DNA of 64,000 bases from Maledivibacter halophilus (GCF_900167445.1 NZ_FUZT01000008.1:216729-280728), one strand, 5' to 3'; shown: positions 53,074-61,849, counted from the first letter of the stretch. Made by a program: numbers and translations. The notes: generated by a model not told the origin, from the sequence alone.

Positions 53074-53799
53074 TTATTTTTCAAGCCTTTCTATTCTTTC
53101 TAAAATTCTACATATCACCGCTGCCATTTCATCCCATGTAACTTCTTCGCTGCTATCATGACTGCTGTCGATGATTTTTTTTTGAGAAAGCTCATTTATA
53201 TATATCTCTCCCCAACGTTCGGTCCAGGGATTTTTAAATTCTATATCAAAGTATTCACAAGCAGTTTTCCCTATCGCTAAGGCACACTTTTTTTGAAACT
53301 CAAGTGATTTTAATAGGTTTTCCCTTTCATGCTTATTTGTAAAATACCCATGTTCCATAAGGATAAAAGGGCAATTAGTTCTTCTGACTATATGGAAATC
53401 AGTCCATGTTCTAGGAATGCATGCCCGAATCCCTCTGCTTTTGTTTGGTAGTGTTTCATCGGCATATTTAAGCCACTTCAATGCAAGAACTTTTCCTTTT
53501 GGTGAAGTGTGCCAGTAAAAGGCATGATGTCCAGCAACATCTTCGTCGGAGGCTGCATCTGCATGAATGCTGAAGCCGATATCACATTTTTCTTTATTTA
53601 TATTACTGCTCCTTATTTTTAAAGGAACTTCTTTTGAGTCAAAGGGCTGTGATAGGTATACCTCAAATCCATTATGCTCAAGTATTTCCTTAGCGAGTTT
53701 CCCTACTTCATTGTTAAAACTAAACTCTGCAAAATCTCCTATACCTTTGCTTGGGGGGTAAGTGTCTATTCCATGTCCCACATCAATAGCTATTTTCAT
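53074..53799 (-). CDS. N-acetylmuramoyl-L-alanine amidase endolysin with SLH-like tail
   Basis: A 241-residue protein. The Amidase_3 domain fills residues 1-180: DVGHG with the zinc histidine near 9, SIHADA near 77 and MEHGYFTNKHE near 148. The last 45 residues (WTERWGEIYINELSQKKII, VTWDEMAAVICRIL) look like a single S-layer-homology module. It should cut the peptide-glycan bond during lysis. It lies upstream of mor, not in the late operon. Confidence 0.85.
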   Translation of the reverse strand: MKIAIDVGHGIDTYPPSKGIGDFAEFSFNNEVGKLAKEILEHNGFEVYLSQPFDSKEVPLKIRSSNINKEKCDIGFSIHADAASDEDVAGHHAFYWHTSPKGKVLALKWLKYADETLPNKSRGIRACIPRTWTDFHIVRRTNCPFILMEHGYFTNKHERENLLKSLEFQKKCALAIGKTACEYFDIEFKNPWTERWGEIYINELSQKKIIDSSHDSSEEVTWDEMAAVICRILERIERLEK

Positions 53800-53813
53800 T
53801 TTATATCTCCTTC

Positions 53814-54209
53814 CTATAGTTTTATTATAGGTGCAATTATCTTTTCATACATGTCCATAGGTTTATACTTGGTTTCTCCTTTATCTTTTAAATCTTGGTG
53901 GAATTTCTTTATTTCAAGTGCCAATTTTAAAGCTTTCAAGACACCCACCTGCTCAGGTGATACCTTTGGCTTTACTTCAGATTCAACCATCGGTAGCATC
54001 CAGCTAATAGCTTCAAACAAGTGAGGTATATCTGAGTAGGCTTTGAAATCTTTTTGAAATTCTTCAACAGTTTCTTTGGCAAATTTGCTTCGGTTGAGTC
54101 TCGGCTTTGTTGGAGGAATCGCTCCTTCTTCTCTTAGTTTTTTGCGAATTTTAGCCCGTTCATTTTTTTCTTTTTGAGTCATTTTTTTATACTTTTTCTT
54201 TTTTGCCAT
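53814..54209 (-). CDS. Unknown early phage protein (131 aa)
   Basis: A basic N-terminus (Lys/Arg-rich, residues 1-45) is followed by a helical domain (FQKDFKAYSDIPHLFEAISWMLPMVESE). No family is recognised. It lies between small early genes and the amidase. Confidence 0.5.
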   Translation of the reverse strand: MAKKKKYKKMTQKEKNERAKIRKKLREEGAIPPTKPRLNRSKFAKETVEEFQKDFKAYSDIPHLFEAISWMLPMVESEVKPKVSPEQVGVLKALKLALEIKKFHQDLKDKGETKYKPMDMYEKIIAPIIKL

Positions 54210-54230
54210 ATATCCACCTTCTTAATTTTG

Positions 54231-54491
54231 TTAAATTTCTTTGTTTAACTTCTCTAATAAGTGTTTAGCTTTTTTAAGCTGTTGGTGTCTTCGATGTTTC
54301 AGTTTCTCTTTCACAGCATTTATAAGCATATTGCAGTCATAGTAGGTTGACCAAAAATTGATTTCGAAATTTTTATCTAAAAAGTAACTGCAATTCATGG
54401 AATTAGGTCTTCCATCAACCACAACATTCTCGTTTTCGCATACACATTGATTTTCAAAATGCCAATTACATTTTTGATTATCACATCTCAT
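54231..54491 (-). CDS. Cysteine-rich early protein (86 aa)
   Basis: The N-terminal half has the cysteine pattern MRCDNQKCNWHFENQCVCE and CSYF, suitable for a metal site, and the C-terminal half is a basic helix. Similar starts (CxxxxC) recur in the 38-aa gene at 54953, so the two may be related small early proteins. Function unknown. Confidence 0.5.
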   Translation of the reverse strand: MRCDNQKCNWHFENQCVCENENVVVDGRPNSMNCSYFLDKNFEINFWSTYYDCNMLINAVKEKLKHRRHQQLKKAKHLLEKLNKEI

Positions 54492-54516
54492 TTTTCTACC
54501 CTCTTTCTTAGGCTTT

Positions 54517-54942
54517 TTAATTGCTATACCTTAATCCTCCTAAGTCTGTTGTAGTTTTTAAAGCACAAACCGTACAAACGCCAGCCACATTCTTGTTTTT
54601 CAATACTTTTCTTGCAATATCACTTTCCCAACAGGATTTACCACATATAGGGCATGTAACAAGTTTCCAATCATCACGTGGATTAGTATTATCTTTTAGA
54701 GGTAGACAAATATATCTTTCAATTCTTTTGACTTCGCCTGATTCTTCGGCTAGGGCGTGCTTCAAAATAAGATCACTTGACCATTTGCTAGTGCTGGAAA
54801 AATTCCTTGTATTTTTGTAATCGGTTCTAATTATTCGGGGCTTTCTTTTTCTTATAAAGCTTTCTATTGCATATCCAATACCTGTCCTAAAAACTTTAAC
54901 ATATGCATCTTTACCTTTTCTTACCCAGATTAATTCCTTCAT
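54517..54942 (-). CDS. Zinc-finger early phage protein
   Basis: A 141-residue protein with CPICGKSCW and, further on, GVCTVCAL, a CxxC...CxxC zinc-finger pair near the C-terminus. The N-terminus is basic (KELIWVRKGKDAYVKVF). ATG at 54942 has AGGAGG upstream. It may bind nucleic acid; no family was identified. Confidence 0.5.
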   Translation of the reverse strand: MKELIWVRKGKDAYVKVFRTGIGYAIESFIRKRKPRIIRTDYKNTRNFSSTSKWSSDLILKHALAEESGEVKRIERYICLPLKDNTNPRDDWKLVTCPICGKSCWESDIARKVLKNKNVAGVCTVCALKTTTDLGGLRYSN

Positions 54943-54952
54943 ACAAAACCTC

Positions 54953-55069
54953 CTAGCTTTGTTTTTTATCCTTACAAACACCATCTTCGCTTATATAAAC
55001 AACTTCCAAAGTGCAAAATCCATTTTTATTGTTTTTGCAATTTCTTTTGTCACACCTTGTAACTCTCAT
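54953..55069 (-). CDS. Small cysteine-rich protein (38 aa)
   Basis: A 38-residue product, MRVTRCDKRNCKNNKNGFC..., with four cysteines (CxxxxC, C, C). GGAGG precedes the ATG at 55069. It overlaps the GemA gene end by 4 nt, showing coupling. Too short for family assignment, but the pattern resembles DUF1540-like metal-binding peptides. Confidence 0.5.
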   Translation of the reverse strand: MRVTRCDKRNCKNNKNGFCTLEVVYISEDGVCKDKKQS

Positions 55070-55473
55070 TCTTTGCCTCCTTGTCTATCTAAAACTTTTT
55101 TAAGGCCTTCTATAAGATTTGAGGCCTGATCAAACTTAAGCCACTGAAGCTTTTCGACTTTATAAAATTTTCTTGTAAATCCTAGCAGTCTTTTAGGATT
55201 GTCATTCCAGCCCAGCTGCTTTTCAAGGGCTCGTATTTTTCTTATTTGTTTGTCTGTGGCCATACCTGGTCTAGCTCTCGCTTTTTCCTTCATATTGATT
55301 AACACAGCTATAACTCTGTTAAGTTGTCTTGTTGTAAGCTCTCTCATGCTATCCTTACCAGTTTCTCTTATTATGATGGAGTAAAGGGTTTCATCATCCA
55401 AGCCTAGCTCCTTTGATTTAGCAAGACCCCAGATACTTCTAATCTGAGGTCTACTTTTTTTAGTCCTTGCCAT
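55066..55473 (-). CDS. gemA: GemA/gp16-like regulatory protein (DUF1018)
   Basis: A 135-residue protein with IRSIWGLAKSKELGLDDETLY, MRELTTRQLNRVI and MATDKQIRKIRALEKQLGW, the pattern of the gp16/GemA family. In Mu, GemA changes host gene expression and DNA supercoiling. It lies in the early operon, as in Mu. Confidence 0.85.
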   Translation of the reverse strand: MARTKKSRPQIRSIWGLAKSKELGLDDETLYSIIIRETGKDSMRELTTRQLNRVIAVLINMKEKARARPGMATDKQIRKIRALEKQLGWNDNPKRLLGFTRKFYKVEKLQWLKFDQASNLIEGLKKVLDRQGGKE

Positions 55474-55484
55474 ATTATCACGTC

Positions 55485-55976
55485 CTACGCCTTGAGCTTT
55501 TCTTTGTCAACTTCGTACCAGAATACATCTTCTACCTTTTTGCTCGCTCCAATCTTCGCTATATCTGCATCAGTATATTTCTTAAGCACATCCTTGTTTA
55601 CGCTTTCCTTGATCTTGATGCAATCTACCATGCCAAAACTTTTAAGATTTCTTATAATGTTGTCAACCTTTCTTAAAACAATCTTTGTGCTTTTCCTAAA
55701 TCCAGTTTTGCCAAAATTCAGGAACTTTGTTTTACCCTTTAGGTCAGCTCTGTTGGATTCAACAAAATTCTTAACCTGCTTTTCAAGGGTTTTAATACTC
55801 TCTTTGTAGGGTTTTGCATCCATTTCTGCTTCAAGCTTTACATCTGAAATCCTTCGATTCATTTCACCCTGGATCTTTTCAATCTCAATTTCACATTCAG
55901 CTATTTCTTTGAGATTTAAATTTACATCATCCCAGCTTTTAAGAACTGGTTCATCTGGTATTCTTACTCTTGCCAT
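55485..55976 (-). CDS. gam: Mu Gam-like host-nuclease inhibitor
   Basis: A 163-residue protein. A long helical coiled coil (EIEIEKIQGEMNRRISDVK...AKPYKESIKTLEKQVKNF) is followed by GKTKFLNFGKTGFRKSTKI, a Gam hallmark. Mu Gam is a Ku-like dimer that protects DNA ends from exonucleases. ATG at 55976 has AAAGGGGGA upstream. Confidence 0.9.
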   Translation of the reverse strand: MARVRIPDEPVLKSWDDVNLNLKEIAECEIEIEKIQGEMNRRISDVKLEAEMDAKPYKESIKTLEKQVKNFVESNRADLKGKTKFLNFGKTGFRKSTKIVLRKVDNIIRNLKSFGMVDCIKIKESVNKDVLKKYTDADIAKIGASKKVEDVFWYEVDKEKLKA

Positions 55977-56000
55977 TTTCTCATCCCCCTTTAGCTTCAT

Positions 56001-56228
56001 TTAATTTTCTATGCTTGGAAATATTGCACGTCCATTTTCGCAGTGTATGTATATATCATAGTTTGTATAGTTTTCATAAGCTTCTTCTAGCTTCATTTTG
56101 TCAAGATCCTTCTTGACCTCGTAATTCTTACTTATAAAATTAAGAACTATTTCAATAGCTTCTCTCTTACTTTCAACGCCTGCTTCAAAGGAGTTGAAGG
56201 CAAGATTCAATGTTTCGGTTAGGCCCAT
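56001..56228 (-). CDS. Unknown early protein (75 aa)
   Basis: A small, mostly helical protein with FEAGVESKREAIEIVLNFI. The ATG at 56228 overlaps the stop codon of the preceding gene (TAATG), with AAGGAGG upstream. No family recognised. Confidence 0.5.
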   Translation of the reverse strand: MGLTETLNLAFNSFEAGVESKREAIEIVLNFISKNYEVKKDLDKMKLEEAYENYTNYDIYIHCENGRAIFPSIEN

Positions 56229-56425
56229 TAAACCGCCTCCTTCTTGTTTTTCAAGGTCACATTTTCTATAACTACGTTTTCCCTTTCCCAATATTTTCTT
56301 ATGTTGCAGTATCCTTCACCTGTTTCAAGGTTCACTTCAACCAATGGATCTTTAAACTCAAGTCTTTTGTCTTTGCTGAGACTTGAGTTTATTATAAATA
56401 AGCCTTTATCAAGATCATATGCCAT
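56228..56425 (-). CDS. Unknown early protein (65 aa)
   Basis: A 65-residue protein with alternating polar strands (VEVNLETGEGYCNIRKYWE). GGGAGG lies upstream of the ATG at 56425. It follows the MuB-like gene by 15 nt. Function unknown. Confidence 0.5.
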   Translation of the reverse strand: MAYDLDKGLFIINSSLSKDKRLEFKDPLVEVNLETGEGYCNIRKYWERENVVIENVTLKNKKEAV

Positions 56426-56440
56426 TTAGATTTCCTCCCT

Positions 56441-57400
56441 TTAATAAAGAAGCTTATAATTTTTAGCATCTTTTACTATATCCCTAGTGATTTCTCCATC
56501 TTCAGCAGATTCAAGACATAATTCTAGTATTTCAATAAAGTTTCCAAGTCCTCCATGTTTAACATCAATAGCCAGTGCAACAAGCAGATTCTCGGCTTCT
56601 TTAGTTACTTTATATTGCTTTAAAAGACTTCTGACCTCTTTTTCTTTAATGCCTATAAGCTTCATCATGTATTTTCTACGGTAAAGCTGGGCTAAATTGT
56701 CTTTTCCATTTCCTCTTGTTAATATGTCTTCAAGCTCATGGGTGCCACATAAAATTATAGGCACCTTAGTGTTATCCCATATTTTTCTAAGTATTTCAAA
56801 TTTGTCTACATCCCATTTTTTGAGATATTCTGCCTCATCAATTATGAACATAAGCTTTTTATTCTTCAATGCCCTTATGAGCTGCTGAATCCTTTTATAA
56901 TTTGAGCCTCGTTTAAGCTCTATGCCACACTCTTCAGCCATTATTTCAAGAAGATCCTTCATCCTCATGCTTGAAAAGGCTTCTATATATACAGCACCTG
57001 GCGTTCTCTCAACATACTCTTTAACAGCTGTTGTCTTGCCAGTACCAGGATATCCAATTATCACTCCCATTTTCCTTCTCATTCTCATATCTTCGCAAAA
57101 GCCGAGTATTCCTTTGAATTCTGTAGTAGGGAAGAGCTGTATTTCTTGGCTGTATTCAACAGCTTCGCTAGCCTTGTAATATCCAGTCAAAAAGCTTCTA
57201 AGCTTTTTTTCTAGTTCATCGCTTGTTTTTCCATGATTTACAAATTGGGATACTAAGGACCTACTTACTCCTATTTGCTCTGCAATTTCCGAAAATGGTA
57301 TCCCTTCAACTTCTTTGATTCTTTTTATCTGTTCAATTATTTCTTCTTTGTTTGCATTGAAAATGTCACTTTCTGGTTGAAGTTTTAAAACTGTATTCAT
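56441..57400 (-). CDS. MuB-like transposition target-selection ATPase
   Basis: A 319-residue protein with an N-terminal helix-turn-helix (PFSEIAEQIGVSRSLVSQFV) and an AAA+ domain: Walker A IIGYPGTGKTTAV near 115, Walker B LMFIIDEAEYL near 185, arginine-rich sensor area near 240. MuB-type proteins coat target DNA and activate MuA. It follows the transposase, and its leader carries a repeated 41-nt element also found before the tail chaperone. Confidence 0.9.
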   Translation of the reverse strand: MNTVLKLQPESDIFNANKEEIIEQIKRIKEVEGIPFSEIAEQIGVSRSLVSQFVNHGKTSDELEKKLRSFLTGYYKASEAVEYSQEIQLFPTTEFKGILGFCEDMRMRRKMGVIIGYPGTGKTTAVKEYVERTPGAVYIEAFSSMRMKDLLEIMAEECGIELKRGSNYKRIQQLIRALKNKKLMFIIDEAEYLKKWDVDKFEILRKIWDNTKVPIILCGTHELEDILTRGNGKDNLAQLYRRKYMMKLIGIKEKEVRSLLKQYKVTKEAENLLVALAIDVKHGGLGNFIEILELCLESAEDGEITRDIVKDAKNYKLLY

Positions 57401-57402
57401 AA

Positions 57403-57443
57403 AATTTCCTCCCTTTGCAAATTAAATTGCGAATTTCTATATA
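57403..57443 (-). repeat. Leader repeat copy 1 (before the MuB-like gene)
   Basis: A 41-nt element from the transposase stop codon to the ribosome site, 36 of 41 positions identical with 40807-40847. Confidence 0.7.
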
Positions 57444-59482
57444 ACATTTGGACGTTTAAGTACCGATTCACCGGTTTTAATAAATCTTTTCTTTGCAGGG
57501 TTTTTCTTGTTTTCTTTATTTTCATCTTTTTTAAGGGCTTTTAGCTCTTTATCATAATCCTTCATAGCCTTCTCATATTCCAACACAGTTATATTTCCCT
57601 TTAGGCCTTCAACTATTTCTCCTGTCAGGGTATTAGCACTTGATTTTTTAGGCTTAGGCTTACTTTTACCTGTAAGCTCTGCAATTCTTTCTTTAACTTC
57701 TCGTTCTTGTTTTCTTTGATTCGATACATGGTTAGATACTTTTTCTTCATCTTCAAATACCATTTTAAGCTTTTCCTTTACTGAAGCTGCACAGATATAT
57801 TTTCCTTCATGGGTTACGATAATAACGTCTTTATTCTCTCTATTGAATTTTATTTTGACCCACTGACCAATTAAATGTTTTAGCTCAATATTCCAATAAA
57901 TCTTGTTATCAAACCTTATACCTTGAGTAGATATCTTACGTTTTTCACTTTCCATTTTGCATATACCAAGGACTGCCCAGCTAGGTTTGTCGTATCTTGC
58001 TTTTTCCTTCTCCATATAAAGCTCCATTGGCGTTTTTCCTCCATAGCCGCCATGGGGTGTATTATGATATTCTTTTAAGACTATATTTACAAACCATTCC
58101 TTCAACTCGTCTAAAGTCCACAGTTTATTATGCTTTATCAGCCTTTTTAAATCCTTTGCAAAGGTTTCAGGTCTTTCTTCAGGATCAGTTCCGCACCACC
58201 CTGGTATTTCTCTAACATATTTGTCAGAAAAAGTGCCAAAGAACCTTTCGACGGGCTTCACCCAGCCGTGATAGGCTTTAGCGTGTATATTGCCAACCTT
58301 TAGCTGTTTTAATAATCCTTCTGTTTCTAGGTTATATTCTATAGCGTTAGCATATTTTTTCTCTATTATTTTCCCGCCCTCGAAGGCATGGGATCTATAA
58401 TCCTTACCATTATCGGTATACACTACCTTTGGAACTCCCCAAAAGGGAAAGTCCTTTTTTTCTTGTATGCCATATATAAAGGCTTCAGCTATGGTTCTAC
58501 TATTTGGCTGCATCGTGATGCACCACCCCACCATGCACCCTGTGGCTATATCGTACCAAGCGGTAAGCCAGGGTCTAGCCACATTGCCATCTTTATCAAC
58601 CGCAAAGGCGTTGAATCTATAATGATCTCCAAACCAACACTCGTTTACAATTTCTGGCTTTTTTCTATCAGCTTTATGCATAAAGTTTGCTTCCCAATAT
58701 TTTTTGCCACGTCTTGCATAGGCCACTATTTCTTCAGGTATGGAATTCAAAATTCTACTTGCAGACTTAGAACATTTTGAATACTTCATTCCCTTTTTAT
58801 TTTCTTTCTTGCAAGTTTCTATAACATAGCCCTGGGCCTCAAGTTTTTTTCTAAGTTTTGACCCTTGATTAAATCTACATTTATCGCATGCTTCACTTCC
58901 AAGCCTTTCAGCTTCCTTAACCATTTTTTCATAGGAGGCTGTCTTGGTTCTTCTTATAGGTGTTAGGTAATAGGATTTCATTAGCATTTCTGCTTCTAGA
59001 CAAAAGCTCATGCTTTTACCTTTGTTGCTTTTTTCCTTTTTCATAAGGCCAGCCAAACCATTTTTTTCATAATCCTTTATCCAGTTGTAAAGGGTTCTAA
59101 AGCCTATTTCATTTTCCTTTGCCAGCTTTTTTCTAAGCTTTGTAACATTTTCATCAATACTTAAAGCTCTTTGCACAAGCTCGTATTTTTTAAGCAGTTT
59201 ATGCATCCCTTCTTCGCCATGCTTTTCTCTATATGAAGCCAAATCAGCATCTATATTGATTTCCTCTGTGCATCCTATTTCCCTTGCCCCACTTATTTTT
59301 TCAAAATATTTTATTTGGGCTTCGGGTGGAAGGGAAGAGAGGTCTACTAAATATATCTTTAGGTTTTTTTCATTTATTACTTCTTTAACTTCAATCCTTC
59401 CAAGGCTTATTCTCCTCCTAATTGTGCTTTCGTCTACGCCGCAAATTTCAGCAGCGTTTTGTGTTGATATCCAATGCTTCAC
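57437..59482 (-). CDS. MuA-like DDE transposase
   Basis: A 681-residue protein with an N-terminal Mu-type helix-turn-helix (STQNAAEICGVDESTIRRRISLGRIEVK), further DNA-binding helices around 95-180, and an RNase H-fold core. Acidic residues are visible in WFGDHYRF (near 290), VVYTDNGKDYR (near 360) and KPVERFFGTF (near 425). A beta-barrel (GIRF...EGKYIC, about 520-570) and basic tail follow. It catalyses replicative transposition. GTG start with AGGAGGG upstream. Confidence 0.95.
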   Translation of the reverse strand: MKHWISTQNAAEICGVDESTIRRRISLGRIEVKEVINEKNLKIYLVDLSSLPPEAQIKYFEKISGAREIGCTEEINIDADLASYREKHGEEGMHKLLKKYELVQRALSIDENVTKLRKKLAKENEIGFRTLYNWIKDYEKNGLAGLMKKEKSNKGKSMSFCLEAEMLMKSYYLTPIRRTKTASYEKMVKEAERLGSEACDKCRFNQGSKLRKKLEAQGYVIETCKKENKKGMKYSKCSKSASRILNSIPEEIVAYARRGKKYWEANFMHKADRKKPEIVNECWFGDHYRFNAFAVDKDGNVARPWLTAWYDIATGCMVGWCITMQPNSRTIAEAFIYGIQEKKDFPFWGVPKVVYTDNGKDYRSHAFEGGKIIEKKYANAIEYNLETEGLLKQLKVGNIHAKAYHGWVKPVERFFGTFSDKYVREIPGWCGTDPEERPETFAKDLKRLIKHNKLWTLDELKEWFVNIVLKEYHNTPHGGYGGKTPMELYMEKEKARYDKPSWAVLGICKMESEKRKISTQGIRFDNKIYWNIELKHLIGQWVKIKFNRENKDVIIVTHEGKYICAASVKEKLKMVFEDEEKVSNHVSNQRKQEREVKERIAELTGKSKPKPKKSSANTLTGEIVEGLKGNITVLEYEKAMKDYDKELKALKKDENKENKKNPAKKRFIKTGESVLKRPNVI

Positions 59483-59603
59483 TCTATCCCTCCTTAGAAA
59501 TTTATGATATAATGAGGGGAGAGAATATATCTAAAAGGCTTTTAGAGAGTCGCTTTGGGGTGCTCCCTTTTTATTTGCCCTTAGGATATATTCTTCTTTC
59601 GTT

Positions 59604-59933
59604 TTATGCTGTTTTCTCAGCTTCACTTGAATTTCCCTCAGTAAGACTTGTATATTTCTTTGCACATTCTTCTCTTTCATGCATGATTTTCATTTTAAGA
59701 TCCTTTATGGCACTGATTTTACTGCTCATTTCAAGGAGGGTATTCCTTATTTCCTTAAGAAGCTTTTCTTCCTTTTCTTCTATTAGCTTAAAGGTTTCTC
59801 CCAGCTCTCTTTCCTTGCTTGCCAAAAACTTTATTTCCATTTCCTTATCCATGTCCAGTGAGCTTATTTTATTCAGATAGTCAGCTATATCTCTAATTTG
59901 ACTTTCAAAGCTAAATCCAGTCATTTTCCCCAA
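59604..59933 (-). CDS. Coiled-coil early protein (109 aa)
   Basis: A Glu/Lys-rich coiled coil over most of its length. The TTG at 59933 directly follows the Ner-like stop codon with AAGGAGG at proper distance. It stands between Ner-like and transposase genes. No family recognised. Confidence 0.5.
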   Translation of the reverse strand: MGKMTGFSFESQIRDIADYLNKISSLDMDKEMEIKFLASKERELGETFKLIEEKEEKLLKEIRNTLLEMSSKISAIKDLKMKIMHEREECAKKYTSLTEGNSSEAEKTA

Positions 59934-60155
59934 TTATACTACCTCCTTAAGATTTTCTATTTTGGTTTCAAGCTTAAGTATGCTTCCTATTTCATCTAAA
60001 TATTTAAGTCCTTGTTTTTCTCCTCTTAGTACATCTGCTAAATAGCTTTCACTTACTCCTAAGTCATTAGCAAGCTCTTTTTGAGTCATATTTAGCTCTA
60101 TTAATCTTTTTTTAACCTTGATACCAAAGCTTGTAAGTTTTCTTTTGCACTTCAT
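59934..60155 (-). CDS. Ner-like XRE regulator
   Basis: A 73-residue protein with a Cro/C1 helix-turn-helix (NMTQKELANDLGVSESYLADVLRGEKQGLKYLDEI). By position just before the transposase it corresponds to Mu Ner, which damps early transcription. GGGGGCG lies upstream of the ATG. Confidence 0.7.
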   Translation of the reverse strand: MKCKRKLTSFGIKVKKRLIELNMTQKELANDLGVSESYLADVLRGEKQGLKYLDEIGSILKLETKIENLKEVV

Positions 60156-60212
60156 GATGTCGCCCCCTTATTGTTACAAAAGTGATATGTTTTCTTTAGT
60201 TTTTATTGCTTT

Positions 60213-60605
60213 TTATTGTGCATTTCTTATTACTAATACAACAGCTGGTCCCCATTCCTTTATATGTTTATTGTCTCCTCTAAATTTAAATTGCTGTTCC
60301 TTTTTCATTTTTGCTATGGTTACATGCTTTCTGGATTGCAGCTCCTTGATAAGCTCAGTTGTTTTGTAATCCTTTAGCTTTTTACCAAAACCAAGCATAG
60401 TTTTATCGTCCTCCTTTTTATCTTTTGGCTTCTTAAAGGCTTTGGCCTTGCAGAGAAATGTTTTCCCTTCATATACATTGATAAAGCTATTGTCCTGGGA
60501 AGTCATCACATAAACTTGCTCCCCTATATATGTCTTTAGTAAATCATTCCAATACATCTTGCCTTTGTACCTGATCCCTTTATAAGTGACATTTCTTCTA
60601 TCCAT
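60213..60605 (-). CDS. Stand-alone MuA beta-barrel-domain protein
   Basis: A 130-residue protein. Residues 9-53 align with the beta-barrel of the transposase in this phage: GIR, YWN, IG, V and EGK positions agree. The remainder is basic and helical. In MuA this domain binds DNA non-specifically. The protein could modulate transposase assembly or be a leftover of duplication. GGAGG precedes the ATG at 60605. Confidence 0.6.
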   Translation of the reverse strand: MDRRNVTYKGIRYKGKMYWNDLLKTYIGEQVYVMTSQDNSFINVYEGKTFLCKAKAFKKPKDKKEDDKTMLGFGKKLKDYKTTELIKELQSRKHVTIAKMKKEQQFKFRGDNKHIKEWGPAVVLVIRNAQ

Positions 60606-60645
60606 GCAATTCCTCCAATAAATATATTTACCTTTTCCTTTCTCT

Positions 60646-60682
60646 AGTGTTAAAATATAGATGCGAGTATTTTCCTAACACT
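60646..60682 (+). promoter_or_regulatory. Promoter with AGTGTTA/TAACACT dyad (60702 gene)
   Basis: AGTGTTA (60646-60652) and TAACACT (60676-60682) are 23 nt apart and flank TAAAATATAG. The same block occurs upstream of the zinc-ribbon gene at 61793 with a 12-nt gap. Confidence 0.55.
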
Positions 60683-60701
60683 TAAAAAAGGAGGTGAGCT
60701 T

Positions 60702-61277
60702 GTGGATGATGTTCAAGTTTGCAGAGAAATTTTGAAATTATTAAACCAATTTGCCAATGAACATGGGCTTAATCGATATGGATTTGGCCCTAAGTACTTC
60801 TTAGAAAATTTAAATATTCCAGAAAATCAATTGAAAGTAAATATTGATTTTTTAGAAGAAGAAGGCTATATTAAACTTCTCAAAGCTTTAGGTTCACATT
60901 TTAAAGCAGCACGACTAACAAGTCGTGGAAAAAAATTGTTTATGAATCCTTCTGAGTTTAATAGAGCTTTTCCAGCAACATCTATTACTTATATAAATGG
61001 CAACAACAATATCACAGGTAATAATGTGAGTGTAAATAATAGCTTTAATAAAATAGACAAAGCAATTGAAGCATCTGATTTAGATGATAATTTAAAAAAT
61101 GAAATCAAAGATTTAGTAATCGATTTAATTAACGACATAAATAGTAAGAAGTTAGACGATAACAAACTTAAAAATTTTTTCTCAAATATTATTGCCAAAA
61201 CAAGTCAAAAAGCTGTTCCTGAAATTGCCACAAGCATTATAAAGAGTTTATTAGCTTATTTTAATATTTCTTCCTAG
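60702..61277 (+). CDS. Winged-helix protein with Asn-rich linker (moron)
   Basis: A 191-residue protein with a winged-helix-like N-terminus (LKVNIDFLEEEGYIKLL, ARLTSRGKKLF), an NGNNNITGNN linker and a helical C-terminus (LKNEIKDLVIDLINDI). The linker pattern is common in proteins of bacterial conflict systems. It is on the opposite strand to the early operon, with its own promoter, so it may be expressed in the lysogen. The GTG start has AAGGAGGTGAG upstream. Confidence 0.6.
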   Translation: MDDVQVCREILKLLNQFANEHGLNRYGFGPKYFLENLNIPENQLKVNIDFLEEEGYIKLLKALGSHFKAARLTSRGKKLFMNPSEFNRAFPATSITYINGNNNITGNNVSVNNSFNKIDKAIEASDLDDNLKNEIKDLVIDLINDINSKKLDDNKLKNFFSNIIAKTSQKAVPEIATSIIKSLLAYFNISS

Positions 61278-61660
61278 AATATTGCTGAATCTTCTGCATA
61301 TAATTTATATTTTTCAAGATTTTTTAAAATTTTTTCTATCTTAAATTTGCAGTCTTCAACTTCAAGATACAGTCTTGGCACACTTTCAATCTTGCAGTAA
61401 GATTCAGTCTCTTTTTTCTCCAATCTTATAATTCGTGATTCTAGCTCTGCTCTAAGCTTTGAAGCAAGTCTTTTATATTCTAACAATTCACTTTTCAAAA
61501 CAAATTTATCAGTATTAATAGAGTCTTCTCCTCCAGCTGTTTCATTCATGACATTATAGAAGATATCTAAGGCTTCGTCATAGGCCAATCCATAACTATC
61601 CCCAAAAGACTTTATTGTATAAAAAACTTCTTTTCTCAAAGCTTCTTTAGTAAGTGTCAT
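61274..61660 (-). CDS. Coiled-coil early protein (128 aa)
   Basis: A 128-residue helical protein (LKSELLEYKRLASKLRAELESRIIRLEKKE). The ATG at 61660 has GGTGG upstream and is preferred to a GTG 12 nt earlier. It ends by overlapping the tail of the 60702 gene. No family recognised. Confidence 0.5.
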   Translation of the reverse strand: MTLTKEALRKEVFYTIKSFGDSYGLAYDEALDIFYNVMNETAGGEDSINTDKFVLKSELLEYKRLASKLRAELESRIIRLEKKETESYCKIESVPRLYLEVEDCKFKIEKILKNLEKYKLYAEDSAIF

Positions 61661-61792
61661 CTGACTTACCACCTTTCTTTATTTACTTTTCAAAGAACAA
61701 TTCTCTGACACATGGGGAATTCATAAGACCCAGTACGGTTTTTACTGTTTTTACCGCCAAACATAACCAGTATTTTGTAATTACCTTCCTAT

Positions 61793-61818
61793 AGTGTTAA
61801 AATATAGTTGTTAACACT
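61793..61818 (+). promoter_or_regulatory. Promoter with AGTGTTA/TAACACT dyad (zinc-ribbon gene)
   Basis: AGTGTTA (61793-61799) and TAACACT (61812-61818), 12 nt apart, around TAAAATATAG. A TTGTAA box lies 17 nt before TAAAAT. The gap is 11 nt, one helical turn, shorter than in the copy at 60646. Confidence 0.55.
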
Positions 61819-61849
61819 TTTAAAACACCACAGAAAGGGGGATTTCACT

